A stretch of 10,318 nucleotides of DNA, taken from NCBI GenBank assembly GCA_031546715.1, contig JAVBKA010000129.1, positions 1-10,318 on the forward strand, written 5' to 3'. Both the position numbers and the translations under genes were made by a program. The DNA comes from JAVBKA01 sp031546715. GTDB taxonomy: Bacteria > Bacillota > Clostridia > Oscillospirales > UBA929. Position 1 is the first letter of the stretch; each line of letters starts with the position of its first letter. This document shows, piece after piece, positions 1 to 8,200 of this stretch. The notes below the pieces were generated by a model, which worked only from the letters and a program-made list of their open reading frames with translations, was not told the DNA's origin and did no database searches.

Positions 1-141
1 GGTTTTTGTGACCTTGAGGATATGGCTCAAATTGAGTATGTCCTTGATATGGACACAAAGAATCTTTGCAAAGAGAATTGTCTGGGGTTATGCGAGGTCT
101 GCGGTCACGATTTGAACGAAGGTCCATGCGAACATCAATAA
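1..141 (+). CDS. YceD / DUF177 family protein, C-terminal end (5' end off window)
   Basis: The frame is open from the first base and ends in TAA at 139-141, giving about 46 residues. The visible tail has the Cys-rich ending typical of DUF177/YceD: CKENC, then GLCEVCG, then LNEGPCEH, a pattern of paired cysteines that probably binds a metal. YceD proteins are very often encoded directly upstream of rpmF and are linked in the literature to 23S rRNA accumulation and ribosome assembly. rpmF follows here after a 54-base gap, which supports the assignment. Only the C-terminus is visible, so length and start cannot be judged. Confidence 0.85.
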   Translation, partial: GFCDLEDMAQIEYVLDMDTKNLCKENCLGLCEVCGHDLNEGPCEHQ

Positions 142-179
142 TGTCAACAGCGGAGGCAGCAATCGCTTGCACTCCGAAT

Positions 180-185
180 GAAAGG
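180..185 (+). promoter_or_regulatory. Ribosome binding site of rpmF that decides the start
   Basis: GAAAGG lies 10 bases before the ATG at 196 and overlaps the alternative ATG at 178. It therefore favours the shorter reading frame, whose N-terminus also matches L32. Confidence 0.6.
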
Positions 186-195
186 TAGTGTAGCT

Positions 196-390
196 ATGGT
201 AGCCCCAAAGAGAAAAATATCCAAACAGAGAAAACACTTACGTCGTAGTGCAGTATGGAAGCTCACCCCTCCTGATTTGTCTGCTTGCCCAAAATGCGGC
301 GAATTGAAGCTTTCTCACCGTGTTTGCAAAGCTTGCGGAACATATAACGGAAGAGAAGTTATCAAGCAAGAGGTTGCTGCAAAGAAGTAA
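196..390 (+). CDS. rpmF: 50S ribosomal protein L32
   Basis: This is a 64-residue structural protein of the large ribosomal subunit. It starts MVAPKRKISKQRKHLRRS, the basic N-terminus typical of bL32 (usually MAVPKRK...). It carries the zinc-ribbon form with two CXXC pairs, CPKC and CKAC, so it is the zinc-binding (C+) paralogue type. An ATG at 178 would add six residues with no family support. The GAAAGG at 180-185 overlaps that codon but lies 10 bases before the ATG at 196, so 196 is the better start. The gene follows the yceD-like gene, as in many bacteria, and is closed by a strong terminator at 417-441. Confidence 0.95.
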   Translation: MVAPKRKISKQRKHLRRSAVWKLTPPDLSACPKCGELKLSHRVCKACGTYNGREVIKQEVAAKK

Positions 391-416
391 TTCGCCATTC
401 TCAATAATGAGCCTCA

Positions 417-441
417 GGGCGGGGAATACCCGCCCATTTTT
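417..441 (+). terminator. Rho-independent terminator after rpmF
   Basis: A 7-base all-GC stem, GGGCGGG (417-423) with CCCGCCC (429-435), closes a 5-base loop and is followed by ATTTTT (436-441). It sits 27 bases after the rpmF stop and ends 42 bases before the DUF512 start. It separates the yceD-rpmF unit from the next operon, or lets only part of the transcripts through. The T-tract is short (five), so some readthrough is possible. Confidence 0.85.
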
Positions 442-470
442 GCTATTCTAAAACATTCCAACGTGATACA

Positions 471-476
471 GGAGGG
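471..476 (+). promoter_or_regulatory. Ribosome binding site supporting a TTG start
   Basis: GGAGGG lies 6 bases before the TTG at 483. No ATG or GTG in this frame lies nearby; the GTG at 464 runs into a stop at once. The strong site therefore fixes the TTG as the start of the DUF512 gene. Confidence 0.75.
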
Positions 477-482
477 CCGCCC

Positions 483-1730
483 TTGATAATAAAAAATGTC
501 TTGGCGGACAGTCCGTCCTATAACGCGGGCATCCGCACGGGAGACAGCCTTATTGCCATCAACACAAAGCCTGTCACCGATGTACTAGACTACATGTTTT
601 TTTCCTATGACCCTGTACTATCGGTTACGGTGCAAGGTGCAGACGGCATGTGCAGAGATGTTAAGCTGACACATTCGGCGGGGGAGCCATTAGGGTTAGA
701 TTTTGAAACCTACCTTATGGATAACCAGAAAAACTGCAAAAATAAATGCGTGTTTTGCTTTATCGACCAAATGCCAAAAGGATGCAGAAGCAGCCTTTAT
801 GTCAAGGACGACGACGATAGAATGAGCTTTTTGCTAGGAAACTACATCACCCTGACTAATCTTTCCCAGCAGGACATTGACAGAATAATAAAAATGCGCA
901 TCAGCCCGTTGCACATCTCCGTCCACACCACTGACGGAGAACTACGGGAGAAAATGCTTAAAAACCCAAAAGCGTCGGACATTTTGCCTATTCTCAAAAG
1001 GCTCACACAGGCTGAAATCCGTATTCACACGCAAATTGTCCTTTGCCCTGGTTACAACGATGGCGAACAGCTTGTAAAAACTCTTGAAAATTTTCAAGAA
1101 TTAGGGGATAATGTTCTAAGTACCGCCATTGTGCCTGTGGGACTGACTGCTCACCGTGACGGTCTGCCTGTTTTGACGGCAGTCACAAAGGAAATCGCGC
1201 TTCAAACCATCGCCATTGCCAACAGATACCCAAACACATACTGCTCGGACGAGCTGTATCTCCTCGCAGAAAAACCCCTGCCAGCCTACGAGTTTTATGA
1301 CGGCTTTCCTCAGCTCGAAAACGGTGTCGGAATGATGACGATATTCAGAGATGAGTGGGAAACAGAGGAATGCAATGTTTCCGAGGAAATACATACAATA
1401 GTTACTGGTAAAGCAGCGGAAGGCTTTATAAAAGAGCTGTTAAAGGGGACAAACACCAAGGTTGTGGCTATAGAAAATACCTTTTTTGGAAATACTGTTA
1501 CGGTCGCAGGGCTTGTAACAGGTCGGGATATTCTCAATTCCCTTAAAGGCAAGGAGCTTGGTCGCAGACTTCTGGTACCAAAGTCCATGCTGAGACATGA
1601 AAGCAATGTCTTTTTAGATGATATGACCCTTGAGGAGCTTGCGGAACAGCTAAATATTACCGTGAGAGCCGTGGAGGTTGACGGCGGTGCGCTGAAGCGT
1701 GCGCTGTCACAGGATAACGGAGGAAATTAA
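483..1730 (+). CDS. DUF512 family radical SAM-like Fe-S protein with N-terminal PDZ-like domain
   Basis: This 415-residue protein starts at a TTG with GGAGGG six bases upstream. Residues 1-60 look like a PDZ domain (SPSYNAGIRTGDSLIAIN). A radical SAM-like cluster follows: C85, C89 and C92 in CKNKCVFC, the CX3CX2C pattern expected to hold a 4Fe-4S cluster. The next segment, FIDQMPKGCRSSLYVKDDDD, is typical of the family. The C-terminal part carries the DUF512 signature, including IENTFFGNTVTVAGL, LVPKSMLRHES and a conserved FLDD. Family members are widespread in Clostridia and cyanobacteria; no reaction is established that I can state. The gene sits directly before der, as in many Clostridia, and its stop overlaps the der start by one base. 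Family assignment is firm; biochemical role is unknown. Confidence 0.9.
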   Translation: MIIKNVLADSPSYNAGIRTGDSLIAINTKPVTDVLDYMFFSYDPVLSVTVQGADGMCRDVKLTHSAGEPLGLDFETYLMDNQKNCKNKCVFCFIDQMPKGCRSSLYVKDDDDRMSFLLGNYITLTNLSQQDIDRIIKMRISPLHISVHTTDGELREKMLKNPKASDILPILKRLTQAEIRIHTQIVLCPGYNDGEQLVKTLENFQELGDNVLSTAIVPVGLTAHRDGLPVLTAVTKEIALQTIAIANRYPNTYCSDELYLLAEKPLPAYEFYDGFPQLENGVGMMTIFRDEWETEECNVSEEIHTIVTGKAAEGFIKELLKGTNTKVVAIENTFFGNTVTVAGLVTGRDILNSLKGKELGRRLLVPKSMLRHESNVFLDDMTLEELAEQLNITVRAVEVDGGALKRALSQDNGGN

Positions 1731-3055
1731 TGCCAATCATAGCCATAGTCGGACGACCAAACGTAGGTAAATCCATGCTGTTTAATAAGCTTGCAGGAAG
1801 GAGACTTTCAATTGTTGAGGATACACCGGGCATCACCCGCGACCGCCTGTATACCCAATGCGACTGGAACGGACGGCAATTCACCCTTGTTGACACAGGC
1901 GGAATTGAACAATCTCTTGATGACGACATGCTCATTTTTATGCGCAAGCAAGCTCAAATTGCTATTTCCAGCGCGGATGTAGTGGTTTTAGTTTGTGATA
2001 TTAAAACAGGGGTAGTCGCCGCCGACGTGGACGTCGCTCAGCTATTACTTAAGTCAAAAAAGCCTGTTATCCTCGCGGTAAACAAGGTTGATAATATTGG
2101 AAATCCATCACCTGACATATATGAGTTTTATAATTTAGGACTGGGCGAGCCCATGCCCGTTTCAGCCTTTCACGGCCATGGCACGGGCGATTTGCTTGAC
2201 GCCTGTCTTGCCCATTTTCCCAAAGAGGTAATGCAAACTGACGAAAGCGACATTCTGCGGGTAGCCATTGTAGGCAAGCCAAATGTTGGAAAATCCTCCT
2301 TAATAAATAACATTTTAGGGGAAGAGCGCGTTATCGTCAGCGACGTACCGGGAACGACCCGTGACGCCGTGGACACACTTTTTGAGAATTCGCTGGGCAG
2401 ATTTATTCTTACGGACACCGCCGGAATGCGAAAAAAAAGCAAGGTTGACGATTCTATTGAGCATTACAGCGTTCTGCGTAGCATAATGTCTATAGAGCGC
2501 AGTGACGTTTGCCTTTTGCTGATTGACGCAACAGACGGCGTAACCGAGCAGGACACTAAAATCGCAGGACTTGCTCACGACGGCGGTAAGCCTTCGGTTA
2601 TCGTTGTGAACAAATGGGACTTAGTGGAAAAAGACGACAAAACCATGCTAAGAATGACCGAAACAATCAGGCGCGACCTTGCATACATGCCCTATGCACC
2701 CATATTGTTCATATCTGCAAAAACCGGACAGCGAGTGGATAAGCTTTTTGCACTTATTAGGGAGGTGGACGCTCAGTCAAGGCGAAGAATTACTACAGGT
2801 ATGCTTAATGAGGTTTTATCTGACGCAACGGCCCGCGTTCAGCCTCCAACAGACAAGGGAAGGCGGCTAAAGGTGTTCTATATGACGCAGGTCGGCACAC
2901 AGCCTCCTCATTTCGTAGCATTTTGCAATGATTCAAGACTATTTCATTACAGCTATCAACGATATTTGGAAAACCGCATCAGGGAAACCTTTGGCTTAGA
3001 CGGAACACCTATACAGTTTTCCATAAGACAGAAAGGTGATAAGGATATTGAGTGA
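1730..3055 (+). CDS. der: Ribosome-associated double GTPase Der (EngA)
   Basis: This 441-residue GTPase acts in maturation of the 50S subunit. It shows the diagnostic tandem G domains. Domain 1 has GRPNVGKS (8-15), GITRD (around 35-39), DTGG (55-58) and NKVD (118-121). Domain 2 has GKPNVGKS (182-189), PGTTRD (207-212), DTAG (229-232) and NKWD (294-297). The C-terminal KH-like domain runs from about 355 to the end (KVFYMTQVGTQPPHFVAFCN). Length is usual for the family and no key motif is damaged. The ATG shares one base with the upstream TAA (TAATG) and has GGAGG at 1719-1723, six bases away. The end overlaps plsY, so the genes are probably co-translated. Confidence 0.98.
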   Translation: MPIIAIVGRPNVGKSMLFNKLAGRRLSIVEDTPGITRDRLYTQCDWNGRQFTLVDTGGIEQSLDDDMLIFMRKQAQIAISSADVVVLVCDIKTGVVAADVDVAQLLLKSKKPVILAVNKVDNIGNPSPDIYEFYNLGLGEPMPVSAFHGHGTGDLLDACLAHFPKEVMQTDESDILRVAIVGKPNVGKSSLINNILGEERVIVSDVPGTTRDAVDTLFENSLGRFILTDTAGMRKKSKVDDSIEHYSVLRSIMSIERSDVCLLLIDATDGVTEQDTKIAGLAHDGGKPSVIVVNKWDLVEKDDKTMLRMTETIRRDLAYMPYAPILFISAKTGQRVDKLFALIREVDAQSRRRITTGMLNEVLSDATARVQPPTDKGRRLKVFYMTQVGTQPPHFVAFCNDSRLFHYSYQRYLENRIRETFGLDGTPIQFSIRQKGDKDIE

Positions 3056-3656
3056 AGTATGGCGTTATGCTTTAGTTGCAGTAGCAGGGTATCTCCTTGG
3101 GGGAATTAACTCTGCAATTATCGTATCAAACCTTGTTTTTCATTGGGATATCAGAACAAAAGGCAGCGGAAACGGCGGATTTACAAATGCATACCGTACC
3201 ATGGGACCATTTTGGGGCGTAGTAGTCGGTGTGGGAGATATTATTAAGGGCGCAGTGGCTGTCTTAATCGGCACGCTGCTGATTCAGGATGTGGGCGCAC
3301 TCTTTGGCGGATTGTTCGCAATTGTCGGTCATATTTATCCGATTTGGTTTAAATTCAAGGGCGGCAAGGGAGTTATGACCACTGCGGCTGTTGTATTTAT
3401 GATTGACTGGCAGGTGGCATTAGTTGCGGCTGGCGTGTTCCTTTTAATAGTAATATTTACAAAATATGTATCGCTTGGCTCAATGTGTGCATCCATAACA
3501 ATGCCGATTACAGCGGCATTGTTGCACCGTACAGTTACCTTCGTAATCATCACAGCATGTCTTGCGGCGTTCATCGTATTTATGCACAGAACAAACATCG
3601 GGCGGCTTGCAAAGGGCACTGAAAGCAAATTTAAACTCAAGCCGAAGAAATTATGA
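3036..3656 (+). CDS. plsY: Acyl-phosphate:glycerol-3-phosphate acyltransferase PlsY
   Basis: This is an integral membrane enzyme that moves an acyl group from acyl-phosphate to glycerol 3-phosphate, the first step of phospholipid synthesis in most Gram-positives. Conserved motifs are GSGNGGFTNAYR (43-54; the usual form is GSGNxGATN), GHIYPIWFKFKGGKG (98-112) and the late TNIGRLxxGxExK (186-198). Several hydrophobic segments fit the multi-pass topology, and about 200 residues is the normal size. The start is uncertain. GTG 3036 gives 206 residues but has little upstream Shine-Dalgarno sequence. TTG 3048 lies 7 bases after GGTGAT and gives 202. Either overlaps the end of der, and the stop overlaps trmL by 4 bases (ATGA). 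Confidence 0.95.
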   Translation: MIRILSEVWRYALVAVAGYLLGGINSAIIVSNLVFHWDIRTKGSGNGGFTNAYRTMGPFWGVVVGVGDIIKGAVAVLIGTLLIQDVGALFGGLFAIVGHIYPIWFKFKGGKGVMTTAAVVFMIDWQVALVAAGVFLLIVIFTKYVSLGSMCASITMPITAALLHRTVTFVIITACLAAFIVFMHRTNIGRLAKGTESKFKLKPKKL

Positions 3657-4111
3657 ACATTGTACTTTTTGAACCTGAAATACCTCAGAACACAGGAAAT
3701 ATAGCCAGAACCTGCGCCTCAACAGGGGCGGCTCTTCACTTGATTAAACCCTTGGGATTTTCCATTGACGATAAGCAGCTTAAGCGGGCTGGGCTTGATT
3801 ATTGGCACTCTCTTAACATTTCGTATCATGACGGCTTTGATGCATTTCTTGAAACGGAAAAGCCTGAAAACCTCTGGTTTTTAAGCACAAAAGGGGTGTC
3901 CCATTACCACAAGGTTAAGTATTCAAGCAATGACTACTTGGTTTTCGGCAAGGAAACTGCCGGATTGCCTGCCGCAATACGTGAAAAGTATTGCGACAGG
4001 CTTTTTCGCGTACCTATGGTAAAGGACAACCGAAGTCTTAACCTGTCAAACACCGTGGCAATAGTCCTATATGAAGCCTTGCGTCAGCAAGGCTTTGAGG
4101 GAATGAGTTGA
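3653..4111 (+). CDS. trmL: tRNA (cytidine/uridine(34)-2'-O)-methyltransferase TrmL
   Basis: This 152-residue SPOUT-class enzyme is expected to 2'-O-methylate the wobble nucleotide of tRNA-Leu with S-adenosylmethionine. Visible family features are the N-terminal MNIVLFEPEIPQNTGNIART, motif 2 LVFGKETAGLP (96-106) and motif 3 NRSLNLSNTVAIVLYEA (126-142), which form the trefoil-knot cofactor site. Length matches the minimal YibK/TrmL type with no extra RNA-binding domain. The ATG overlaps the plsY stop by 4 bases. It is the last gene of the plus-strand operon and meets the sortase gene tail to tail, with 4 bases between the two stops. Confidence 0.95.
   Translation: MNIVLFEPEIPQNTGNIARTCASTGAALHLIKPLGFSIDDKQLKRAGLDYWHSLNISYHDGFDAFLETEKPENLWFLSTKGVSHYHKVKYSSNDYLVFGKETAGLPAAIREKYCDRLFRVPMVKDNRSLNLSNTVAIVLYEALRQQGFEGMS
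4074..4095. other. Perfect 9-bp inverted repeat in the 3' end of trmL
   Basis: AAGCCTTGC (4074-4082) and GCAAGGCTT (4087-4095) form a perfect stem with a 4-base loop GTCA. It lies inside the last codons of trmL. Neither strand has a long T-tract afterwards (TTTGAGG on plus, TTCATATAGG on minus). It could still slow or end transcription arriving from either side of the convergent junction. The terminator role is inference. Confidence 0.45.
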
Positions 4112-4124
4112 GCCTTTACTCAAC
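4107..4124. other. Small hairpin spanning both stop codons of the convergent genes
   Basis: GTTGAG (4107-4112) pairs with CTCAAC (4119-4124) around a 6-base loop. The stem contains the trmL TGA (4109-4111) and covers the sortase stop at 4116-4118. There is no T-tract on either strand, so by itself it is a poor terminator. Confidence 0.3.
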
Positions 4125-4922
4125 CTTCACAAGCCTTGATATTACAACGCTTCGCGCTTCATCGTAGTTATAAGCGCAGGTTGAAAGAACCAGTAGCCTG
4201 TCGTCAGGACGCAAGGAAAGCTGCCTGAACTGGGAGGCGTTTTCCTCTATGTACAATAGAAGCCGTTGCCTTTCAAAATCAGACCCAAAATCAGTGCCGT
4301 AAACCATGTTATCGTCACTTCTTACGTTCATAAAGGCAAACACCTCAAGTTTATAGGTTTCACAGGGTAAAAACAGCCAACCGGTTGTATTAGCTTCAAA
4401 AAAGTCCGATTTTGCGTACTTTTTGATTCCTGTAAAAACTGTGCCGTTTTTCATGCTATGACCATATATTTTTGATAAAAAAGAGGAAAAATCTCGGCTA
4501 TCTCTGAAATCCATAAAGGGTGTGCCTGCGTAAGCATTTTTTTGATGAATGTCCCTGCGCAGGTAGTAGTCGTTATCCTCGGCGATTGTAAAGGCGTAGT
4601 CAATTTTAGTGCCATCCATGGTAACCCAGCCAACCACATCAGGATTAATGTGCTGAGCGTCTACAATAGTTTCATTAATCACTGTAAGCCCTGCGGCGTC
4701 TGTGTTTTCGCTCTGCTCGGGGATTACAAGGTTATCAAGGTCAACCTCGGGCGGCTTGTACACAGCCATCTCTTCGCTGATTGCAGCCTCCTCAACATAT
4801 GCCGCATTAATATCTACAAGCTTAAAAACCCCAAAGATAATCAAAGAAAAAAACAGCACAGCAAACAGTCCTCTTAAAAGAAAGGACGCTTGCTTGCTGT
4901 TTTTTTGCGCCATTTTTGCCAC
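4116..4922 (-). CDS. Class B sortase
   Basis: This 268-residue transpeptidase is anchored in the membrane by one N-terminal segment (about 14-35), with the catalytic domain outside. The catalytic residues are visible: His155 in IYGHSMKNG, Cys249 in VLSTCAYNYDEAR and Arg257 in the same stretch. Class B features include GWVTMDGTKIDYAF, NDYYLRRD, GTPFMDFRD and the KKYAKSDFFEAN segment before the middle strands. Sortases cleave a sorting signal between Thr and Gly and join the Thr to an amino group. The obvious substrate is the GPKTGD protein two genes upstream. GTG 4922 gives the longest frame; ATG 4913 (AGGGTGG five bases before it) is an equal or better start. A pilus-polymerising role is possible because class B-type sortases build some streptococcal pili, but simple wall anchoring cannot be excluded. 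Confidence 0.93.
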   Translation of the reverse strand: MAKMAQKNSKQASFLLRGLFAVLFFSLIIFGVFKLVDINAAYVEEAAISEEMAVYKPPEVDLDNLVIPEQSENTDAAGLTVINETIVDAQHINPDVVGWVTMDGTKIDYAFTIAEDNDYYLRRDIHQKNAYAGTPFMDFRDSRDFSSFLSKIYGHSMKNGTVFTGIKKYAKSDFFEANTTGWLFLPCETYKLEVFAFMNVRSDDNMVYGTDFGSDFERQRLLLYIEENASQFRQLSLRPDDRLLVLSTCAYNYDEARSVVISRLVKVE

Positions 4923-4923
4923 C

Positions 4924-5292
4924 CTACCTTGTAAAAACCGAGTAAAAAATCAGAGAAAAAATCCCGCTGAGTGAAAATATTACGGCTAAATAAACAGGTA
5001 TCGCCAAATAGGGGCGAACTCTGAAAATTGAAACCAATATGCTAATCAGCATTACAGCCACAGTAACCAAAATCCAGAACAGGAAAATAGTGTTTCCGCC
5101 TGAAAATACAAGCTTAAATATTTGAGAATCCCTATCTCTGAAAACATTAAAAAGCAGCCTGACAAACATTGATTTTAGAACCAGCTTGTATGGATAAAAC
5201 ATCAGCGGGAACAGCAGTATCGGAAAGCAAAGCCTTAGATACCCCAGAAAACTACGTGTGGATTTATCTTTGATGAACAGCGTCTTTTTCAT
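4924..5292 (-). CDS. Small membrane protein of unknown function between the surface protein and sortase genes
   Basis: I do not recognise this 122-residue protein. It has a basic N-terminus (MKKTLFIKDKSTRS) and three likely membrane segments: about 17-36 (FPILLFPLMFYPY), 67-90 (TIFLFWILVTVAVMLISILV) and 94-118. A charged stretch RDRDS lies between the first two. There is no signal peptidase motif, sortase motif or cysteine pair. Its ATG overlaps the stop of the large surface gene by 4 bases (ATGA), with AGGAAG about 9 bases upstream, and its stop is 1 base before the sortase GTG. This tight packing points to coupled translation and a shared job, perhaps helping secretion, sorting or assembly of the large protein. 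That role is inferred from context only. Confidence 0.75.
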   Translation of the reverse strand: MKKTLFIKDKSTRSFLGYLRLCFPILLFPLMFYPYKLVLKSMFVRLLFNVFRDRDSQIFKLVFSGGNTIFLFWILVTVAVMLISILVSIFRVRPYLAIPVYLAVIFSLSGIFSLIFYSVFTR

Positions 5293-8200
5293 TTCCGTTG
5301 TCTTCCTTTCCTACCCACAAACAATGTAACCCCAAGACCTATTACGCCGACTGCGATTAACACATACCAGTACCATGTGACCTGCTCGTCTCCAGTTTTA
5401 GGACCTCCGCTGGAGAATGTGTTGATTAAGTCATACCCTCTGACGCTCATTGTGTAGCCGCTAATCGGCTCTTCTGAGACTGTATACACTATTTCAAAGT
5501 CGTTTTCATCGTATTTAGGCAAATTAAAAGCATACGACCATCCGTCCTTCGCTGTAACTTCTTTTTGAGCCGCCTTAATGCTTCCGTTCATTACATACAC
5601 GATTATGCTTTTCGGGAGTTGGGGATTCTTACCGTGAATCCATGTTTTCGTTCCGCTAACCTGAACAACATCATCGTCTGGTTCAGGAATTACAGTGCTT
5701 GTGTACTCGTTTACAAAGCCTGCCGTCACCGTTCCGCTGGTGATAGTACCTGATGCGCCGTCACTATAGGTTTTGTAGCCCACTGAGGAATAATCGTCCT
5801 CTATGACGGTGTATTGAGTGCCAGAAGGTATGTCCGTCATTGGGTAGCTTTCGCCGTCTCGCAGATACAAAGAGTACTCCTGCTGACCGATTAGTATCTT
5901 AAAGTGAAACTTTTTAGTAATGTCTACAAAGCGACCTATGACCTTTTTTGATATTATCAGAGTGCCTTTTTCGTTTGGGTTTATTTCTGCTTTTGTGTTA
6001 GTAAATACTGCTTCGCAGCCCTCTTTTAATATTGTTCCGCCGCTACCTGTAGAGGTTGTAACATAACCCTTTGAGGTGTAATCGTCCTCCGTTATGCTGT
6101 AGGGTGTATTGACAGGAATGTCCGTAAAATTATATGACTCGCCGTCTGCAAGGCTGATTTTATGCTTAAGTCCGCCGATTATCACCGTAAAGTCAAAGCG
6201 TTCACCGACGGCAGCACCGCCTTGAACTTTTTTTGTTACTGTAAGCGAGCTTTTTTCACGCTTGGTATGGTTCAGGTTTGTAAAGGCGGCGACTGCTTCT
6301 TTGGAAAAAATATTGCCTGCGGCGGAGGTGTTGCTGGTTTCATATCCTTCCTCAAAATAGTTATCCTCCTGAACCCAATAGGGCGTACCCTCTGGAATAC
6401 CTGAAAACACCTTTTCTTCGCCGTGCTTTAGGTATATAACATTTGAAACTCCGCCAATATTTACGGTGAAACGGAACTTTTTCTGCATATCACCACCGAC
6501 ACCGCCCACGGTTTTAACCACCGTTAACGAGCCTGTTTGCGTTGGGTCTACAGTCATTTTAGTGTTGACAAAATGCACAGTCGTTCCATCAGGGCTTACT
6601 GTGCCAGAGGTATTGCCTGACGATGTTGTATAATATCCCTCTGCCGAGTAATCTTCTTCTATTACGTGATAAGGAGTGTAAGGCGCAACACTAAACTGAA
6701 TCGACTCTCCGCCTTTTAACTGAATGAGCATTTCCTGTTGATTAATGAAAACTCTAAAGGTAAACACCTTACTTGGGTCTGCGCCAGAGCCTGTAACCCG
6801 CTTGATTATTGTCAAGACAGCGTTTTGCGTTGGATTGTACGTGTTTTGAAACAGCATTGGCGCATCGGGCATGGGTAGCTCGTTACCTGAAAAAAACTTT
6901 GTATACTCCGAGGTGGCAATCAGCGTTTTATTGTCCAAGGGGTTTAGCTTGACTGTGACAACCATTTTGAAAACACTGTCGTCATAGACATACCCTGCAA
7001 TTTCGCCTGCAACCTCGGTTATGGCGTATTCAAATGTTCCAGCTTCTGTAAAAACTATGTTCCCAAAGGAGCTGATTCCTTCACCTGTGATTTGCAGAAT
7101 ATCATTTTCAGGCATTGGAGCACCAGAGGTTATTGGCGCAATTTTAAAGGAAAACTGCTGATTTGACGGGTAACTGCCCGAAACCACTTTTTTTACCTTG
7201 GGCTTGACAGTCCCCGGTGATTTAGTGTTTTTAATTGTTATCCCGAGATTCGTTCCAGTTGACACCTCTGTATACTCGGTTACCACGTAATCTGGATGAG
7301 GAGATTCTTCAAGACCGTATATTATTAATTCGCCGTTTTCATCGTACTTAGGTACTTCAACCTGCGCCATCCAATTTTTTTCGGGCGTTAAATAGCGGCT
7401 GTCATAAGATTTTCCTGTCTTTAAATCGACAAGGCTAACCTCGGTCTGCGTTGCGGTGTCATTCTCGTCAGTCCACTCCTTTTTCAACTCGATTTTTCGT
7501 GTAATAGGGCGGGTGAAATAATTATAAATATCCGCTCTGACGCGCAAAAGTTTTGGGTCTGGAGTGTCTGGGTCGTCCAAAACTTCAAGGTCAGGAAGAA
7601 TAACACCATCGGTTTTTATGGTGCTGTCAATCATATATCCGTCAATATCTTTGTAATCTTTCTGCTCAATGTAATACTTAGTACCAGTTGGGATACCGTA
7701 AATAATCAAAGCCGAGCCGTGATGCAGGTTTACGGTTATCACGTTGTTTAAAGAAAGCTTTGGCTCAGGATATTGTCCGTTTTTGGAAGGCCAGCGTTCA
7801 TTCAGCGAGGGTTTATGGATGTAAGGCGTTGTCAGTGAGGCAGCCTTGCCTGAGTTTGCTGACACGGACGCACCGTAGTTTTTTAAAATTCTTGTGCTTG
7901 GCTGTTGTAACGTTGTGGCGGTGGAAACTTGAGTGTCAGTTTGAGTAGCAAGCGGCGGCGGTACTCCTGGGTCGTTACGACTGTAGTAATCATAGTTATC
8001 GTCAAGCAAGTCAATGACTTCATAGAAATATCTAATATTGTCCTCGTCAACCGTTACGGTTACCTCAAAGGACTTTTCATGGTCTATATCATCGGGGTGA
8101 GCTAAAATTCTGTCAACAACGGCAAGGGAACTAATTTTTAGCTCATAGTCTTCTGTTATTTTTCTGTTTTCAAAGACAACAAGCGAGCCTTCTTTTCTTA

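Noticed and set aside
178..195. Six-residue N-terminal extension of L32
   Set aside because: The extension has no family support and its ATG lies inside the ribosome binding site for the ATG at 196.
436..482. A promoter between the rpmF terminator and the DUF512 gene
   Set aside because: TTGCTA at 440-445 is followed by no reasonable -10 at the right spacing (GATACA or TGATAC match poorly), and there is almost no room for a leader. Readthrough or an unseen promoter is equally likely.
4542..4974. Two plus-strand open frames opposite the sortase gene
   Set aside because: They lie wholly or mostly antisense to the sortase, whose catalytic motifs are intact. They have no domain features of their own.
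5703..6821. CRISPR array or recent tandem DNA repeat
   Set aside because: The roughly 290-base periodicity is seen at the protein level only. The DNA copies are diverged and there are no short identical repeats with spacers.
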